Below, piece by piece: positions 24,468 through 33,365 of a stretch of 64,000 bases of DNA (its first letter is position 1; every line of letters begins with the position of its first letter). The notes under the pieces are model-generated. The model did no database searches. It was given only the letters and a program-made list of their open reading frames with translations, and had not been told where the DNA came from. This DNA is from Caldinitratiruptor microaerophilus. GTDB lineage: Bacteria; Bacillota; Sulfobacillia; Symbiobacteriales; ZC4RG38. A program made the translations under genes and the position numbers. Location: the NCBI RefSeq assembly GCF_025999835.1, contig NZ_AP025628.1:1426001-1490000 (forward strand), in the 5' to 3' direction.

Positions 24468-25529
24468 CTACACGATCCGGGCCCGGCTCTGGTCCCCCAG
24501 GACCAGGCTGATCGCCCGCGGCCGGTCCGGCGCCCGCTCCAGCACCACGCCCCGGCCCAGGAGGCTGCCGTCGATCCGCACCCCCACGCGGTCGATCACG
24601 CAGCCCTCCAGGATCACGCTGTTCTCCACCTCGCTGCCCCGCACCCTGCACCGGTCCCCGATCGACGTGAACGGGCCGATGTACGCGTCCTCGATCTCGC
24701 ACCCCTCGCCGATCACCACGGGTCCCCGCACCACGCTCCGCACCACCCGGGTTCCCGCGCCGATCCGCACGCGCCCCGACAGCTCCGAAGCGTCGACCTC
24801 CCCTTCCACCCGGGGCTCGATGGTGTCGAGGAGCAGCCGGTTCGCCTCCAGCACGTCCTCCGGCTTGCCCGTGTCCTTCCACCAGCCCTCGACCAGGTGC
24901 GGCTCCACCGCACAGCCCCAGTCCACCAGCTGCTGGATGGCGTCCGTGATCTCCAGCTCCCCCCGCCAAGAGGGTTTGATGACCCGGACGGCCTCGAAGA
25001 TGCGGTGGTTGAAGAGGTACACCCCCACCAGGGCGAGGTCGCTCGGCGGCACCTCCGGCTTCTCCACCAGCCGCACCACCCGGCCGTCCCGGAGCTCAGC
25101 CACCCCGAACCGCTGCGGGTCCGGCACCCGGCTGAGGAGGATCAGGGCGTCGGGCCGGGTCTCCCGGAACCGGCGGACGAAGTCCGTCACGCCGCCCTTC
25201 AGGACGTTGTCGCCCAGGAACATGACGAAGGGCTCGCCGGCCATGAAGTCCTCGGCGATGTGCACGGCATGCGCCAGCCCCCGGGGCACGTCCTGGCGGA
25301 GGTAGGTGACCCGGATGCCCCAGCGGGACCCGTCGCCGACCGCCGCCATGACCTCCGGGGCCGTGTCCCCGACGACGATCCCGAAGTCGGTGATGCCGGC
25401 GTCTCGCAGCGCTTCGATGGCGTAGAAGAGGATGGGCTTGTTGGCGACGGGGATGAGCTGCTTCGCGGAGGTGTAGGTGAGAGGTCGTAAGCGACTTCCG
25501 GTACCACCACTCAAGATCAACGCCTTCAT
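24468..25529 (-). CDS. rfbA: Glucose-1-phosphate thymidylyltransferase (long form)
   Basis: 353 residues from ATG 25529, which has a textbook AGGAGG 9 bp upstream (a longer frame to 25553 does not). The core begins KALILSGGTGSRLRPLT, with KQLIPVANKPI and FVMFLGDN. The last ~110 residues carry hexapeptide repeats (VVIGEGCEIEDAYIGPFTSI), a left-handed beta-helix as in the long RmlA/StrD group. It makes dTDP-glucose for the next two enzymes. No rmlD reductase is seen in the window. Confidence 0.94.
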   Translation of the reverse strand: MKALILSGGTGSRLRPLTYTSAKQLIPVANKPILFYAIEALRDAGITDFGIVVGDTAPEVMAAVGDGSRWGIRVTYLRQDVPRGLAHAVHIAEDFMAGEPFVMFLGDNVLKGGVTDFVRRFRETRPDALILLSRVPDPQRFGVAELRDGRVVRLVEKPEVPPSDLALVGVYLFNHRIFEAVRVIKPSWRGELEITDAIQQLVDWGCAVEPHLVEGWWKDTGKPEDVLEANRLLLDTIEPRVEGEVDASELSGRVRIGAGTRVVRSVVRGPVVIGEGCEIEDAYIGPFTSIGDRCRVRGSEVENSVILEGCVIDRVGVRIDGSLLGRGVVLERAPDRPRAISLVLGDQSRARIV

Positions 25530-25625
25530 CAAGAGGCCTCCTATGGAGTTCACCGCCAGCAGGTGGCCACCTGGGCTCGCCCCTCAAGCCGGGCCGAGTC
25601 CCGGACCACTTAACATAAGAACGGC

Positions 25626-26777
25626 TTAACCCGCCCCTGACTGATCCCTTGCCCACTCGTATGCACGCTCCGTCGCTTCTGCTATGGCGTTCCATGAGTA
25701 GCGCAGAGCTAAGCGGGGGCCAGCGGTTGCCATTACATGGCGCATGTCATCATTCGTAAGCACCGTGTCTATGGCCGCCGCAAGCGCACCGGCATTCGCC
25801 GGGGGAACCAATAGAGCAGCAGACTCACCTGCGAGCAGATCCCGCAACCCCCCAATATCGCTTGCAACTATGGGCGCTCCAGCAGCTAACGCTTCGATGG
25901 CCGCTACGCTGGTCGCCTCAATTAGAGATGGTATGGTAACAACATCCGCCGCTGCATAGACCAAGGGCATTGACTCCCGTGAGCGAGAGCCCATAAAGAT
26001 TATATGCTCCGAAACGCCTAGTGAACTTGCTAGTTGCTGAAGCCGCTGGAGTTCCGACCCGGTACCCACAATGCAGAACAGGGGTTTCGGAGACGTTTGA
26101 ATGAGGGGAATAGCTCTGATGAGAAATTCGATGCCGTTCTTGGGTTCAAGCCTTCTCGGTGCAAGCACGACCCGATGCGCCCTGTCCAGCCCCAAAGCAC
26201 GCTTGGCGGCATCCTTGCTTACCTTGCGCGTGAAAGCTTCTACGTCGGTCCCATTTGGAATGTACACACTAGGAACATCGGGAAAGACGTGGCGTGATAG
26301 GGCGGCTAGCTCCCGGCTAGGGGCAATGCACAAATTTGGTCTTCCGACTACTCTTCTTAGGAGCTCTTTTGTGAGGCCATTCTTGATGAGTCGATAGAAC
26401 ATGGAACTATGGTTGGTGAAAACGCGTGTAGATTTAAAATAAGCAGAGAGTACCCTCGCAACGAGGCTATCGCTCCATAAACCGTGCCAGTGTACGATAT
26501 CGAACTTCCGCCCGTGCAGGATCTTCAGACCCTCCGACAACCCACCTACCAAGAACGAGGCATGCCTCAACTTACCCGGTAATACCGGCGCCAGTGAGAT
26601 CACTTCAAAATCTGATGCAGCGAGCCCCGGAGGCTGCGCTGTACGTCGGCCACCCAAGACAGTCACTACGTGTCCTCGCCTGCTAAGCGCCCCCGCAAGG
26701 CCATAAACATGGGCACTTATTCCCCCGACATTCGGCAGAAAGTCTTCGGAAACCATCAGGATCCTCAGACGGCTCAC
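25626..26777 (-). CDS. Family 4 glycosyltransferase
   Basis: 383 residues with a GT-B fold: N-terminal LMVSEDFLPNVGGISAHVYG, then in the C-terminal half VVLAPRRLEPKNGIEFLIRA and the donor-binding E-x7-E (SLIEATSVAAIEA, near 290-300), followed by APIVASDIGGL. Retaining GT4 enzymes add a hexose or deoxyhexose to the lipid-linked repeat unit at the cytosolic side. Which sugar cannot be told. Confidence 0.9.
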   Translation of the reverse strand: MSRLRILMVSEDFLPNVGGISAHVYGLAGALSRRGHVVTVLGGRRTAQPPGLAASDFEVISLAPVLPGKLRHASFLVGGLSEGLKILHGRKFDIVHWHGLWSDSLVARVLSAYFKSTRVFTNHSSMFYRLIKNGLTKELLRRVVGRPNLCIAPSRELAALSRHVFPDVPSVYIPNGTDVEAFTRKVSKDAAKRALGLDRAHRVVLAPRRLEPKNGIEFLIRAIPLIQTSPKPLFCIVGTGSELQRLQQLASSLGVSEHIIFMGSRSRESMPLVYAAADVVTIPSLIEATSVAAIEALAAGAPIVASDIGGLRDLLAGESAALLVPPANAGALAAAIDTVLTNDDMRHVMATAGPRLALRYSWNAIAEATERAYEWARDQSGAG

Positions 26778-26851
26778 CTCGCAGGCGTTGCTGAATCATG
26801 ACCCTATCTCGCCGTCGCACGAAAATACACGTCGAGCGCTCATCCGGCCCT

Positions 26852-27661
26852 TTACCCTCCGCAGTTGCCTCGGAGTGGATCCCGATGAGCTCCCAAAGGC
26901 TGATACTCCTTATGTTGTTTTCGTAGCATTACCACGGCCCTAACCGGAACGTACCACGCGAGATGAAGACATCCCGTGGTTAACGCCGCGTGCAAGCCGA
27001 CCATGGGACTTGACCCGGCCCTAACCCACGCCCGCCAGTGAAGCCCCGCGCTCGACCCGTGCGTCATCTTGTGGTACCACGCCCGGATATCAGGCGCGTG
27101 CTCATGCTGCACTGCCACAGCGGGTGTCCAAGCGATATCCCAACCGCGTTGGCGGAGCCGATGGAGAACATCAGCATCTTCGCCCACGTTGAGCTCATCC
27201 CGGAAGCCTCCAACCTCATCTAGTGCGGCTACACGGAACATGGCGCCTCCAGTGCCTACAGCGCGACGGTAGTTCCAATATTGGCACTCAAGCCTGCTGA
27301 ACAAACACGCCTGCCTAGCAAATTGGCGGCCGGCGATAGCTGCCACGCCCGGCCTCTGGTCCAGAAATTGGGCCAGGTACCTGAAGTAGTCGGTAGTGGC
27401 CAACATATCCGCGTCGAGAAAGCCAACGAATGGCTGATTCACATGGCGGTAGCCGATATTACGTAGTCGTCCACGTTGGCCATCTGCCACGATGACGTGT
27501 TTGGTATACGCCCGGGCGACTGCGGCGGTATCGTCCCGCGTCCGAGAATCTACCACAACCACGACAGGATCTGCCCCAGAGCCCTCCAAACTTTGAAGGC
27601 ACCGCCCTAGCCGCGTTTCTTCATCGCGAGCTATGACGACTATGCCAAAGGCTGCTTTCAT
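26852..27661 (-). CDS. Family 2 glycosyltransferase
   Basis: 269 residues with a GT-A fold: VIARDEETRLGRCLQSL, VVVVDSRTRDDTAAVARAY, the DxD-like FLDADML, and GGFRDELNVGEDADVLHRL, which supplies the ED catalytic base region. There is no membrane helix apart from a weakly hydrophobic patch near the C-terminus. The start ATG overlaps the stop of the upstream ligase-like gene by 4 bp (ATGA), so the two are translated together. Confidence 0.88.
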   Translation of the reverse strand: MKAAFGIVVIARDEETRLGRCLQSLEGSGADPVVVVVDSRTRDDTAAVARAYTKHVIVADGQRGRLRNIGYRHVNQPFVGFLDADMLATTDYFRYLAQFLDQRPGVAAIAGRQFARQACLFSRLECQYWNYRRAVGTGGAMFRVAALDEVGGFRDELNVGEDADVLHRLRQRGWDIAWTPAVAVQHEHAPDIRAWYHKMTHGSSAGLHWRAWVRAGSSPMVGLHAALTTGCLHLAWYVPVRAVVMLRKQHKEYQPLGAHRDPLRGNCGG

Positions 27662-28944
27662 CGTCGTGCTAGCCTCCGCAAGTCATAAATCGCGAGTAGG
27701 AGCAAAGCCAGGGTCAAAGGACCGAACGAACTCTGAGCAACGGTATCCAAGATTACTGTTGAAGCTAAAGTAGGGCCCAGCGCCGCTGTTGTTGGCGAGA
27801 CCCCCTCTCCATTTGCGGACCGCGCCAATCTACGTACTACCTGTATCACTCCCAGTACATACATAGCGTACGCGAGAAGCCCCGCTAAGCCCGTCTCTGC
27901 CAAAATGCCCACAACCGTATTATGAGCCGATAGCCGCCAATCAAGATATTGAGGAGGAACTGGCACACCGGCCTCCCCCGCTATGATATCCGCATACCGC
28001 GCGAACCCGCCTGATCCGATCCCCAAAAATGGGTATGCACGGAAAGCATGAAGACCCATCGACCATAAGGCAAGGCGCACTCCTATGGTGCCGGTTCCCT
28101 GGGTAAGCTGTTGTAGTTTGTACTGAAGATATGGAGACGTTTTAGCTAATATCACGATTCCGACGCCAAGCGACACTGCCCCTAACACCGCCCGCCGTAC
28201 ATAGCGGCCTCTGGCTTGCCCATTGAGGGTCAAGGCACCTAGGCCGATCGCGATTATAAGCTGCATCCACGCTGTCCGAATCATGGTCGCAGCAACTCCC
28301 AGAATACCCGCACCTCCGAGCAGCCACGCGAACCTCACCCTGCTCCGCTGAGCAGCCATCATGAGCCCGGTCACAGCGAACCAAACTTGCAGCTCATATA
28401 CCCCACGTGCACTTGCAATTCCCACCCCAGGCTGTACTCCGTGGGATGCTATAAGCTGTAAAGCCCCAGTGGCTGTCTCGGCGAGTCCTGAGATGACCAG
28501 GGCTCCGCGAAGGCCTTCTCCAAAAGGTGTAGGCAAGACTAGTGCTGTCACCACAAGCGCGAGAGCCTCACCATATCTTCCAACGGACCACAACAGTGTC
28601 CATTCACTCCAAGGTGAAAACGCCACACTCATTAGGCGTACACCTACTATCAGATACAACGCTACCAACAGGAGGGTTGGAACAGGAACATGCATCCTCA
28701 ACGACACCGAACCAAGGCGAAGCACTTGCACGAACGCGAAACCCAGAACCACTAACACAGCCACGTCGTAAGCTCGCAATAGGCCCAAACCCAGAGGTAA
28801 GGCCTTGTCCACCAACGGCCAGTAAACACTCAGTACCCCAAAAAGCGCCCCAGTCATCCACGCGGAACGCACCGGGTGGGAACCCCCCCTGGGGGCAGAT
28901 ACCACCGTCGGTCGGGTACTACAGGTTCCATGGTCGATGGCCAT
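27658..28944 (-). CDS. O-antigen ligase/polymerase-like membrane protein
   Basis: 428 residues with about 11-12 membrane helices and a large external loop near 270-340 (FRAYPFLGIGSGGFARYADI, then SAHNTVVGILAETGLAGLL), the signature of the Wzy/WaaL O-antigen ligase family. In this locus it is the best candidate for the repeat-unit polymerase (Wzy). The first ATG (28944) overlaps the previous gene by 26 bp and has GGAGC upstream; a later ATG at 28857 is possible. Confidence 0.85.
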   Translation of the reverse strand: MAIDHGTCSTRPTVVSAPRGGSHPVRSAWMTGALFGVLSVYWPLVDKALPLGLGLLRAYDVAVLVVLGFAFVQVLRLGSVSLRMHVPVPTLLLVALYLIVGVRLMSVAFSPWSEWTLLWSVGRYGEALALVVTALVLPTPFGEGLRGALVISGLAETATGALQLIASHGVQPGVGIASARGVYELQVWFAVTGLMMAAQRSRVRFAWLLGGAGILGVAATMIRTAWMQLIIAIGLGALTLNGQARGRYVRRAVLGAVSLGVGIVILAKTSPYLQYKLQQLTQGTGTIGVRLALWSMGLHAFRAYPFLGIGSGGFARYADIIAGEAGVPVPPQYLDWRLSAHNTVVGILAETGLAGLLAYAMYVLGVIQVVRRLARSANGEGVSPTTAALGPTLASTVILDTVAQSSFGPLTLALLLLAIYDLRRLARR

Positions 28945-29827
28945 GGAGATACAGCTCCAGTGCGTATCGGTATGCGTCTCGTTTGACCCGTAGGGTTGGG
29001 CTCACTATCGCACCCAATAGTTTCAGCATGAGGACTCCGAGCGTCAGCAGGCGGTGGATGGTGAAAGCCCCATAACTCGAATGTTTTTTGAAGTAATGCA
29101 CCTTTCCATGATACCGTAACGCCGTCCGCTTCCACGATAAATGCGACGACGAACCGCCCGATTCATGTTCCACCCGGCAGCGTGGGTCGAACAGGAACCT
29201 GCCGCTTGCCATCCGCCGAAGCAAATCGGTCTCTTCATAATAAAGGAAGAATGCGGGGTCAAAGCCTCCGACCTTCTCAAACGAGGACGTACGAATGAAC
29301 AGACACGACCCTTGCGCGTACCCACTAAACTCCATAGGACCCGTATCAATCGAGACGTATTCCGGTCTCCTTCGGAATGAAAGCTCATGTGCGAGGTCTG
29401 ACCAGATGGTTGGGAATGGCCTTATGGATCGTATTGCCTGTCCGCGTTCCACAATCATAGGTGCCACACAGACCACCTGCGGGTCGGACGCAAAATCACC
29501 TCTGATCGCTTCAACCGGGGAAATAAGTCTAACATCCGGGTTAAGAAACAAGAGGAGGGGTGAACGAGCCAAGGCAGCCCCATGATTGCAAGCCGCCCCG
29601 TATCCAATGTTTTTCGGCAACTTCACTAAATCAACGCATGGTAGCCCAGCGACCACGGTCTCCGAGCCATCAGTCGATGCATTATCGATGACGATAATCC
29701 GATCTCCAGAAGACATATTCAGATAACGCCGCAAGCTCATTACGCACTGTTCAAGACGAGATCCGCTGTTGAAGTTTACGATGATCGCAGTGATCTCCAA
29801 CCTACGCCTTAGGCCCCTCTCAATCAT
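28919..29827 (-). CDS. Family 2 glycosyltransferase, rhamnosyltransferase-like
   Basis: 302 residues; TAIIVNFNSGSRLEQCVMSL, IIVIDNASTDGSE, NIGYGAACNHG and LLLFLNPDVRLI are the hallmarks of the WbbL-type GT2 group that often transfers rhamnose from dTDP-rhamnose. GGFDPAFFLYYEETDLLRRM supplies the catalytic-base segment. The rml genes nearby fit such a donor, though the reductase rmlD is not seen. Confidence 0.87.
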   Translation of the reverse strand: MIERGLRRRLEITAIIVNFNSGSRLEQCVMSLRRYLNMSSGDRIIVIDNASTDGSETVVAGLPCVDLVKLPKNIGYGAACNHGAALARSPLLLFLNPDVRLISPVEAIRGDFASDPQVVCVAPMIVERGQAIRSIRPFPTIWSDLAHELSFRRRPEYVSIDTGPMEFSGYAQGSCLFIRTSSFEKVGGFDPAFFLYYEETDLLRRMASGRFLFDPRCRVEHESGGSSSHLSWKRTALRYHGKVHYFKKHSSYGAFTIHRLLTLGVLMLKLLGAIVSPTLRVKRDAYRYALELYLHGHRPWNL

Positions 29828-29838
29828 ACAAGGTACCC

Positions 29839-30761
29839 TCAGTGCCCGGTGATGTGAGCCAGCATCTTCCTCGCGACTTTATCCCATCCGTAACGCTCAC
29901 GCACTAGTTGTTGCCCTCGCTGCCCCATGTCCCGTAAAAGTGTCGGATTGGATAGAAGGGATACAAGCAACTCCGCGAGAACCTCCGGGCGTCGCTCCTG
30001 CAATAAGAAACCGTTATATCCATCTACAATTATCTCGCGCATGGCAAACATATCGTAACCTACTACGGGCAGCCCGGTTACTTGAGCTTCAAGGAACGCG
30101 ATGCCAAAAGCCTCAAATTCGCTAGGCTGCACGTATAACGCGCTCTGCAGAAAGAGGTTACGTACCGTAGTCCGGTCGACTCGACCAAGACATGTGATTC
30201 CATCTTCCTTAATTCTCAAATTAGACCCTGCGATTACAAGCGAGACCGAAGGATCGACCTTTCGCACCTGCCGAATAGCTGCGACTACAAGGGGTCCACC
30301 CTTTCGCACAAAGTCCCGGCCGACAAAACAGACTCTCTTGGAAGCGTAGCGCGATAGGTCATTCTCCCCATCTGCAGTTTCTGGTACCGGTATATTCCAC
30401 CCAGCACCAATCTCAATCACTCTCTCCGGATTCACCTGATACGAGTGCACAACACTATCCCGAACGTAACGGGAAAAGGTGAATACCAGTTCTGTGAAAA
30501 CTCTATACGAGAGGCGAGTATCTGGCGCCGTAGAGCCAGCGGCCAGTTGAGCAACACAGCGGAGGCGGCTCGTCTGATGAGTGCAGGGAGCCGAGTATCC
30601 AGTGCCGCTACGCTTGCCCCCTGTAACTCGAAAGCGCGTACCAAACTATGGGGACTTCCAGACCAAAAATCCGGATCATAGACATTCCCTTCTGCAAGCA
30701 CCATTATCGAAGCTGAACGGTTAACCGGGATGTCTACGGGCGGCGAGTCATTCGCAACCAA
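29839..30761 (-). pseudogene. Family 4 glycosyltransferase, frameshifted and shortened
   Basis: Two frames together make one GT4 protein. The N-terminal frame (30432-30761) begins SIMVLAEGNVYDPDFWSGSP and is normal to about RQILASRIEF. The C-terminal frame (from about 30490 to 29839) carries TELVFTFSRYVRDSVVHSY, KRVCFVGRDFVRKGGPLVV and the E-x7-E motif PSEFEAFGIAFLEAQ. The frame changes around 30480-30520. The sum is ~305 residues against ~380 for the family, so part of the N-terminal domain is probably missing too. Translation of the C-terminal frame could start at GTG 30450 but would lack the acceptor domain. Confidence 0.75.
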
Positions 30762-30945
30762 GAGCGGCCCCCCTGAAAGCGGTTTAGGCGGGATACCGGA
30801 GACAGGGTGTGGTGGTCAATCGTCACAACACGCCGATGACCCGTTGCCCTCCGCATCGTGTCAAAACGCCCACCAGAACGGTACTATGCACAATTCGCAG
30901 GGAGGGGGCTTGGCCGGCGCTTCCGTACCACGTTTCCAACATTGC
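30762..30945. other. Short gap without genes
   Basis: No gene is seen; the sequence lies between the broken glycosyltransferase and the aminotransferase stop. Confidence 0.5.
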
Positions 30946-32100
30946 TCATCGAATACAAGAGCCCTTGCTCGCGCCTGACCTCGTGGACCCCACCCGTTCA
31001 ACGGCCCGCCGAAGGCCGTCGACGACCATTTCCACCTCTTCTAGGGTGAGGTTGTTGTGAAAAGGCAGGGCGATGGTGCGCCGGGCTGCTGACTCGGTCA
31101 CCGGCAGCTCACCGCCGCGATAGCCGAAGCGCTCGCGCATGTACGGCTGCAGGTGCACCGGCGAAAAATACGCGCGGGTAGGGATCCCCTGCTCTTCCAT
31201 GACCCTCATCACGGGTTCTCGGTCGAGCCCCTCCTCGAGCGTCACCACGTACACGAACCAGCTCATCCGCACGTGGGGCTTCACTACTGGTGCTCGTACG
31301 CCGGGCACATTCTTCAGCCGCTCGGTGTACCAGTGCGCAACTCGATCGCGCTTGGCGAGGAACTGCTCGATGCGCCGCAACTGAGACAGGCCCAGGGCCG
31401 CGCTCATCTCATCCATCCGGTAATTGAAGCCAAGCCGCTCGTGCTCGAGCCACGGCCCCATCTCGCTGCGTCCCTGATTACGCAGGCTTCGACACACCGC
31501 GGCAAGGGCAGCGTCGTTGGTAACGATGACCCCCCCTTCTCCGGTCGTAATTTGCTTATTAGGGTAAAAGGCGAATGCCGCGGCCCTTCCGTAGGATCCT
31601 ATCTTTCGTCCCTTATACTCGGCACCCAAAGCCTCACACGCATCGTCAAGGATCGGCAGCCCGTAGTGCTCTGCAATACGTTCCAACGAATCCCAGTCTG
31701 CCGGATGGCCGAATACGTCCACCACGAGGATCGCCTTTGTCCGCTCAGAGAGCTTAGCTTTGATGTCGTCTGTATCAACGCAGTAGGTTTCCGGCTCGAT
31801 GTCTGCGAAAACGGGAACAGCTCCTTCATACATCACAACGTTGGCGGTCGCCGCGAACGTAAACGAGGGAACCACGACCTCGTCACCTGGGCCGATGCCA
31901 AGTGCTCGGATTAGGAGGTGAAGCGCCGCCGTTCCCGAACTGACGACAATAGCTTCCCTCACACCTACGTACTGAGCGATGGCTCTTTCGAATTCCACTG
32001 ACCGCGGTCCAAGTGCCAACCTGCCAGACCGAAGTACCTGCAACACCGCTTCCTCATCCGTCGAGTCGATATCCGGGACCGACATGGGTAGCTTCATCAT
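30946..32100 (-). CDS. DegT/DnrJ/EryC1/StrS-family sugar aminotransferase
   Basis: From ATG 32100 (GGAGG 7 bp upstream; the frame is open further, but into the next gene) the protein has 384 residues. Landmarks: KLPMSVPDIDSTDEEAV, VVSSGTAALHLLI, DEVVVPSFTFAATANV, LPILDDACEALGAEYKG, and the PLP lysine in FYPNKQITTGEGGV. These PLP enzymes add an amino group to a keto-sugar nucleotide. The CapD/PglF-like dehydratase of the same cluster makes a 4-keto-6-deoxy sugar, so a 4-amino-4,6-dideoxy-HexNAc product is a reasonable guess. Confidence 0.92.
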   Translation of the reverse strand: MMKLPMSVPDIDSTDEEAVLQVLRSGRLALGPRSVEFERAIAQYVGVREAIVVSSGTAALHLLIRALGIGPGDEVVVPSFTFAATANVVMYEGAVPVFADIEPETYCVDTDDIKAKLSERTKAILVVDVFGHPADWDSLERIAEHYGLPILDDACEALGAEYKGRKIGSYGRAAAFAFYPNKQITTGEGGVIVTNDAALAAVCRSLRNQGRSEMGPWLEHERLGFNYRMDEMSAALGLSQLRRIEQFLAKRDRVAHWYTERLKNVPGVRAPVVKPHVRMSWFVYVVTLEEGLDREPVMRVMEEQGIPTRAYFSPVHLQPYMRERFGYRGGELPVTESAARRTIALPFHNNLTLEEVEMVVDGLRRAVERVGSTRSGASKGSCIR

Positions 32101-32135
32101 CCAAGACCTCCGCTCTTCCTGCCCGAAACAAAACG

Positions 32136-33152
32136 TTAGAGGGTTCCGACACGCCGCATCAGCAACGCCAGGCCTATAGTCGCCACACTCGCAGTCGAAA
32201 CGGACACAAGGCCCTCCGTGGTCATCACACTCAGGCCCAATACACCGGACGTCGCAGTAAGCCCCCACATCACCAGGAGGACCACCCACGTATTGGCACC
32301 AAGTCGAGCCAGTAGCCGATCGTAGAGGTGATCTCGGTCACCAGCCATCACGCTTTGCCCACGTCGAAGCCGTCGCCAGACGGCGGCGAATCCGTCACTC
32401 AGCGGCACGACAAGGATCAGAATTAGAGCAACCGCCCTAGATATGGAAGGTGTTGCCACTACGGCAACGGCCACTCCACTCGCACCAAGCACGTAGCCCA
32501 AAAAGAGGCTACCCGTGTCACCCATGAAGGTCCGGGCCCGAGGCAGGTTCAGGGGAAGGAATCCGGTGGTCGACGCAGCCACGACAAACAAGAGTTTCGC
32601 CATAGGTAGATCCCCGATCCTGAGGGCCATAATCCCTAGGCATACCGCACACAACACACCTACGCCGCCTGCTAACCCGTCCATCCCATCGAGAAGGTTG
32701 AACGCGTTAGTCACGAAAGCAGCGAATCCGGATACTCCGAGTGCAAGAACCGTCAAGGGAACGACTGCCCAATCGTAGATGGGTCCTTGCTGGCGAATAA
32801 CAAAGGCAGCAAGCAACACGGCAGGGATTAACTGGCCCTCAAGCTTAATTAACGGCTTGAGGCTCCACAGGTCATCCAAGACTCCCACACCGGCAGCGAG
32901 CACCCCTCCGACAATTACAACCCACACCTGCGGGCTAAGAGTCGAACCTGTGAGTCCAAGCACTGTGACACCAAAAAGCGTGCCGCCGATGATACCGATC
33001 CCACCGAATCGTGGGGTCGGGCTCAAATGTATCTTAATCTCGCCGGGCATATCCACTATATTGAATCGTCGAGCCAGCCCCATCGAGACCCAGGTTAATC
33101 CCGCAGCAACAACGATTACCATTCCGAAGCTCAGCGCCAGGGAACCCGTCAC
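32136..33152 (-). CDS. Undecaprenyl-phosphate sugar-1-phosphate transferase (WecA/TagO-like)
   Basis: 338 residues with ~10 membrane helices. The MraY/WecA-family motifs are all there: PTPRFGGIGI, GVLDDLWSLKPLIKL, NAFNLLDGMDGLAGG (catalytic Asp pair), FMGDTGSLFLGY and GDRDHLYDRLL. It starts repeat-unit synthesis by moving a HexNAc-1-phosphate to the lipid carrier. It lies just behind the aminotransferase gene, so the first sugar may be the amino-sugar made here or plain GlcNAc. Confidence 0.9.
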   Translation of the reverse strand: MTGSLALSFGMVIVVAAGLTWVSMGLARRFNIVDMPGEIKIHLSPTPRFGGIGIIGGTLFGVTVLGLTGSTLSPQVWVVIVGGVLAAGVGVLDDLWSLKPLIKLEGQLIPAVLLAAFVIRQQGPIYDWAVVPLTVLALGVSGFAAFVTNAFNLLDGMDGLAGGVGVLCAVCLGIMALRIGDLPMAKLLFVVAASTTGFLPLNLPRARTFMGDTGSLFLGYVLGASGVAVAVVATPSISRAVALILILVVPLSDGFAAVWRRLRRGQSVMAGDRDHLYDRLLARLGANTWVVLLVMWGLTATSGVLGLSVMTTEGLVSVSTASVATIGLALLMRRVGTL

Positions 33153-33365
33153 CCCACGGTCCTCCCGCTACGCCATACTAAGCGCAACAGATTTCGGGAC
33201 ACAACGTAAACCGCCAACCGCCGACTTGATTCTGCACGTCTCAGGGCTCTTTAGCTGGAAATCCGTCTACTAGTCAGTACCAAAACAGGGATTTTATAGG
33301 AAAATCTCTGGGTCCATCTGGAAAAGTGTGATCTTGTGTCCCCGACGGTTGCGCAAACATAGAAA
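33153..33365. other. Short AT-rich gap
   Basis: No gene is seen between the transferase and the GT2 gene; an internal promoter is possible but none is clear. Confidence 0.4.

Noticed and set aside
22882-25490. Forward frames of 379 and 401 residues opposite rmlB, rmlC and rmlA
   Set aside because: Antisense shadows of well-recognised enzymes with no family likeness.
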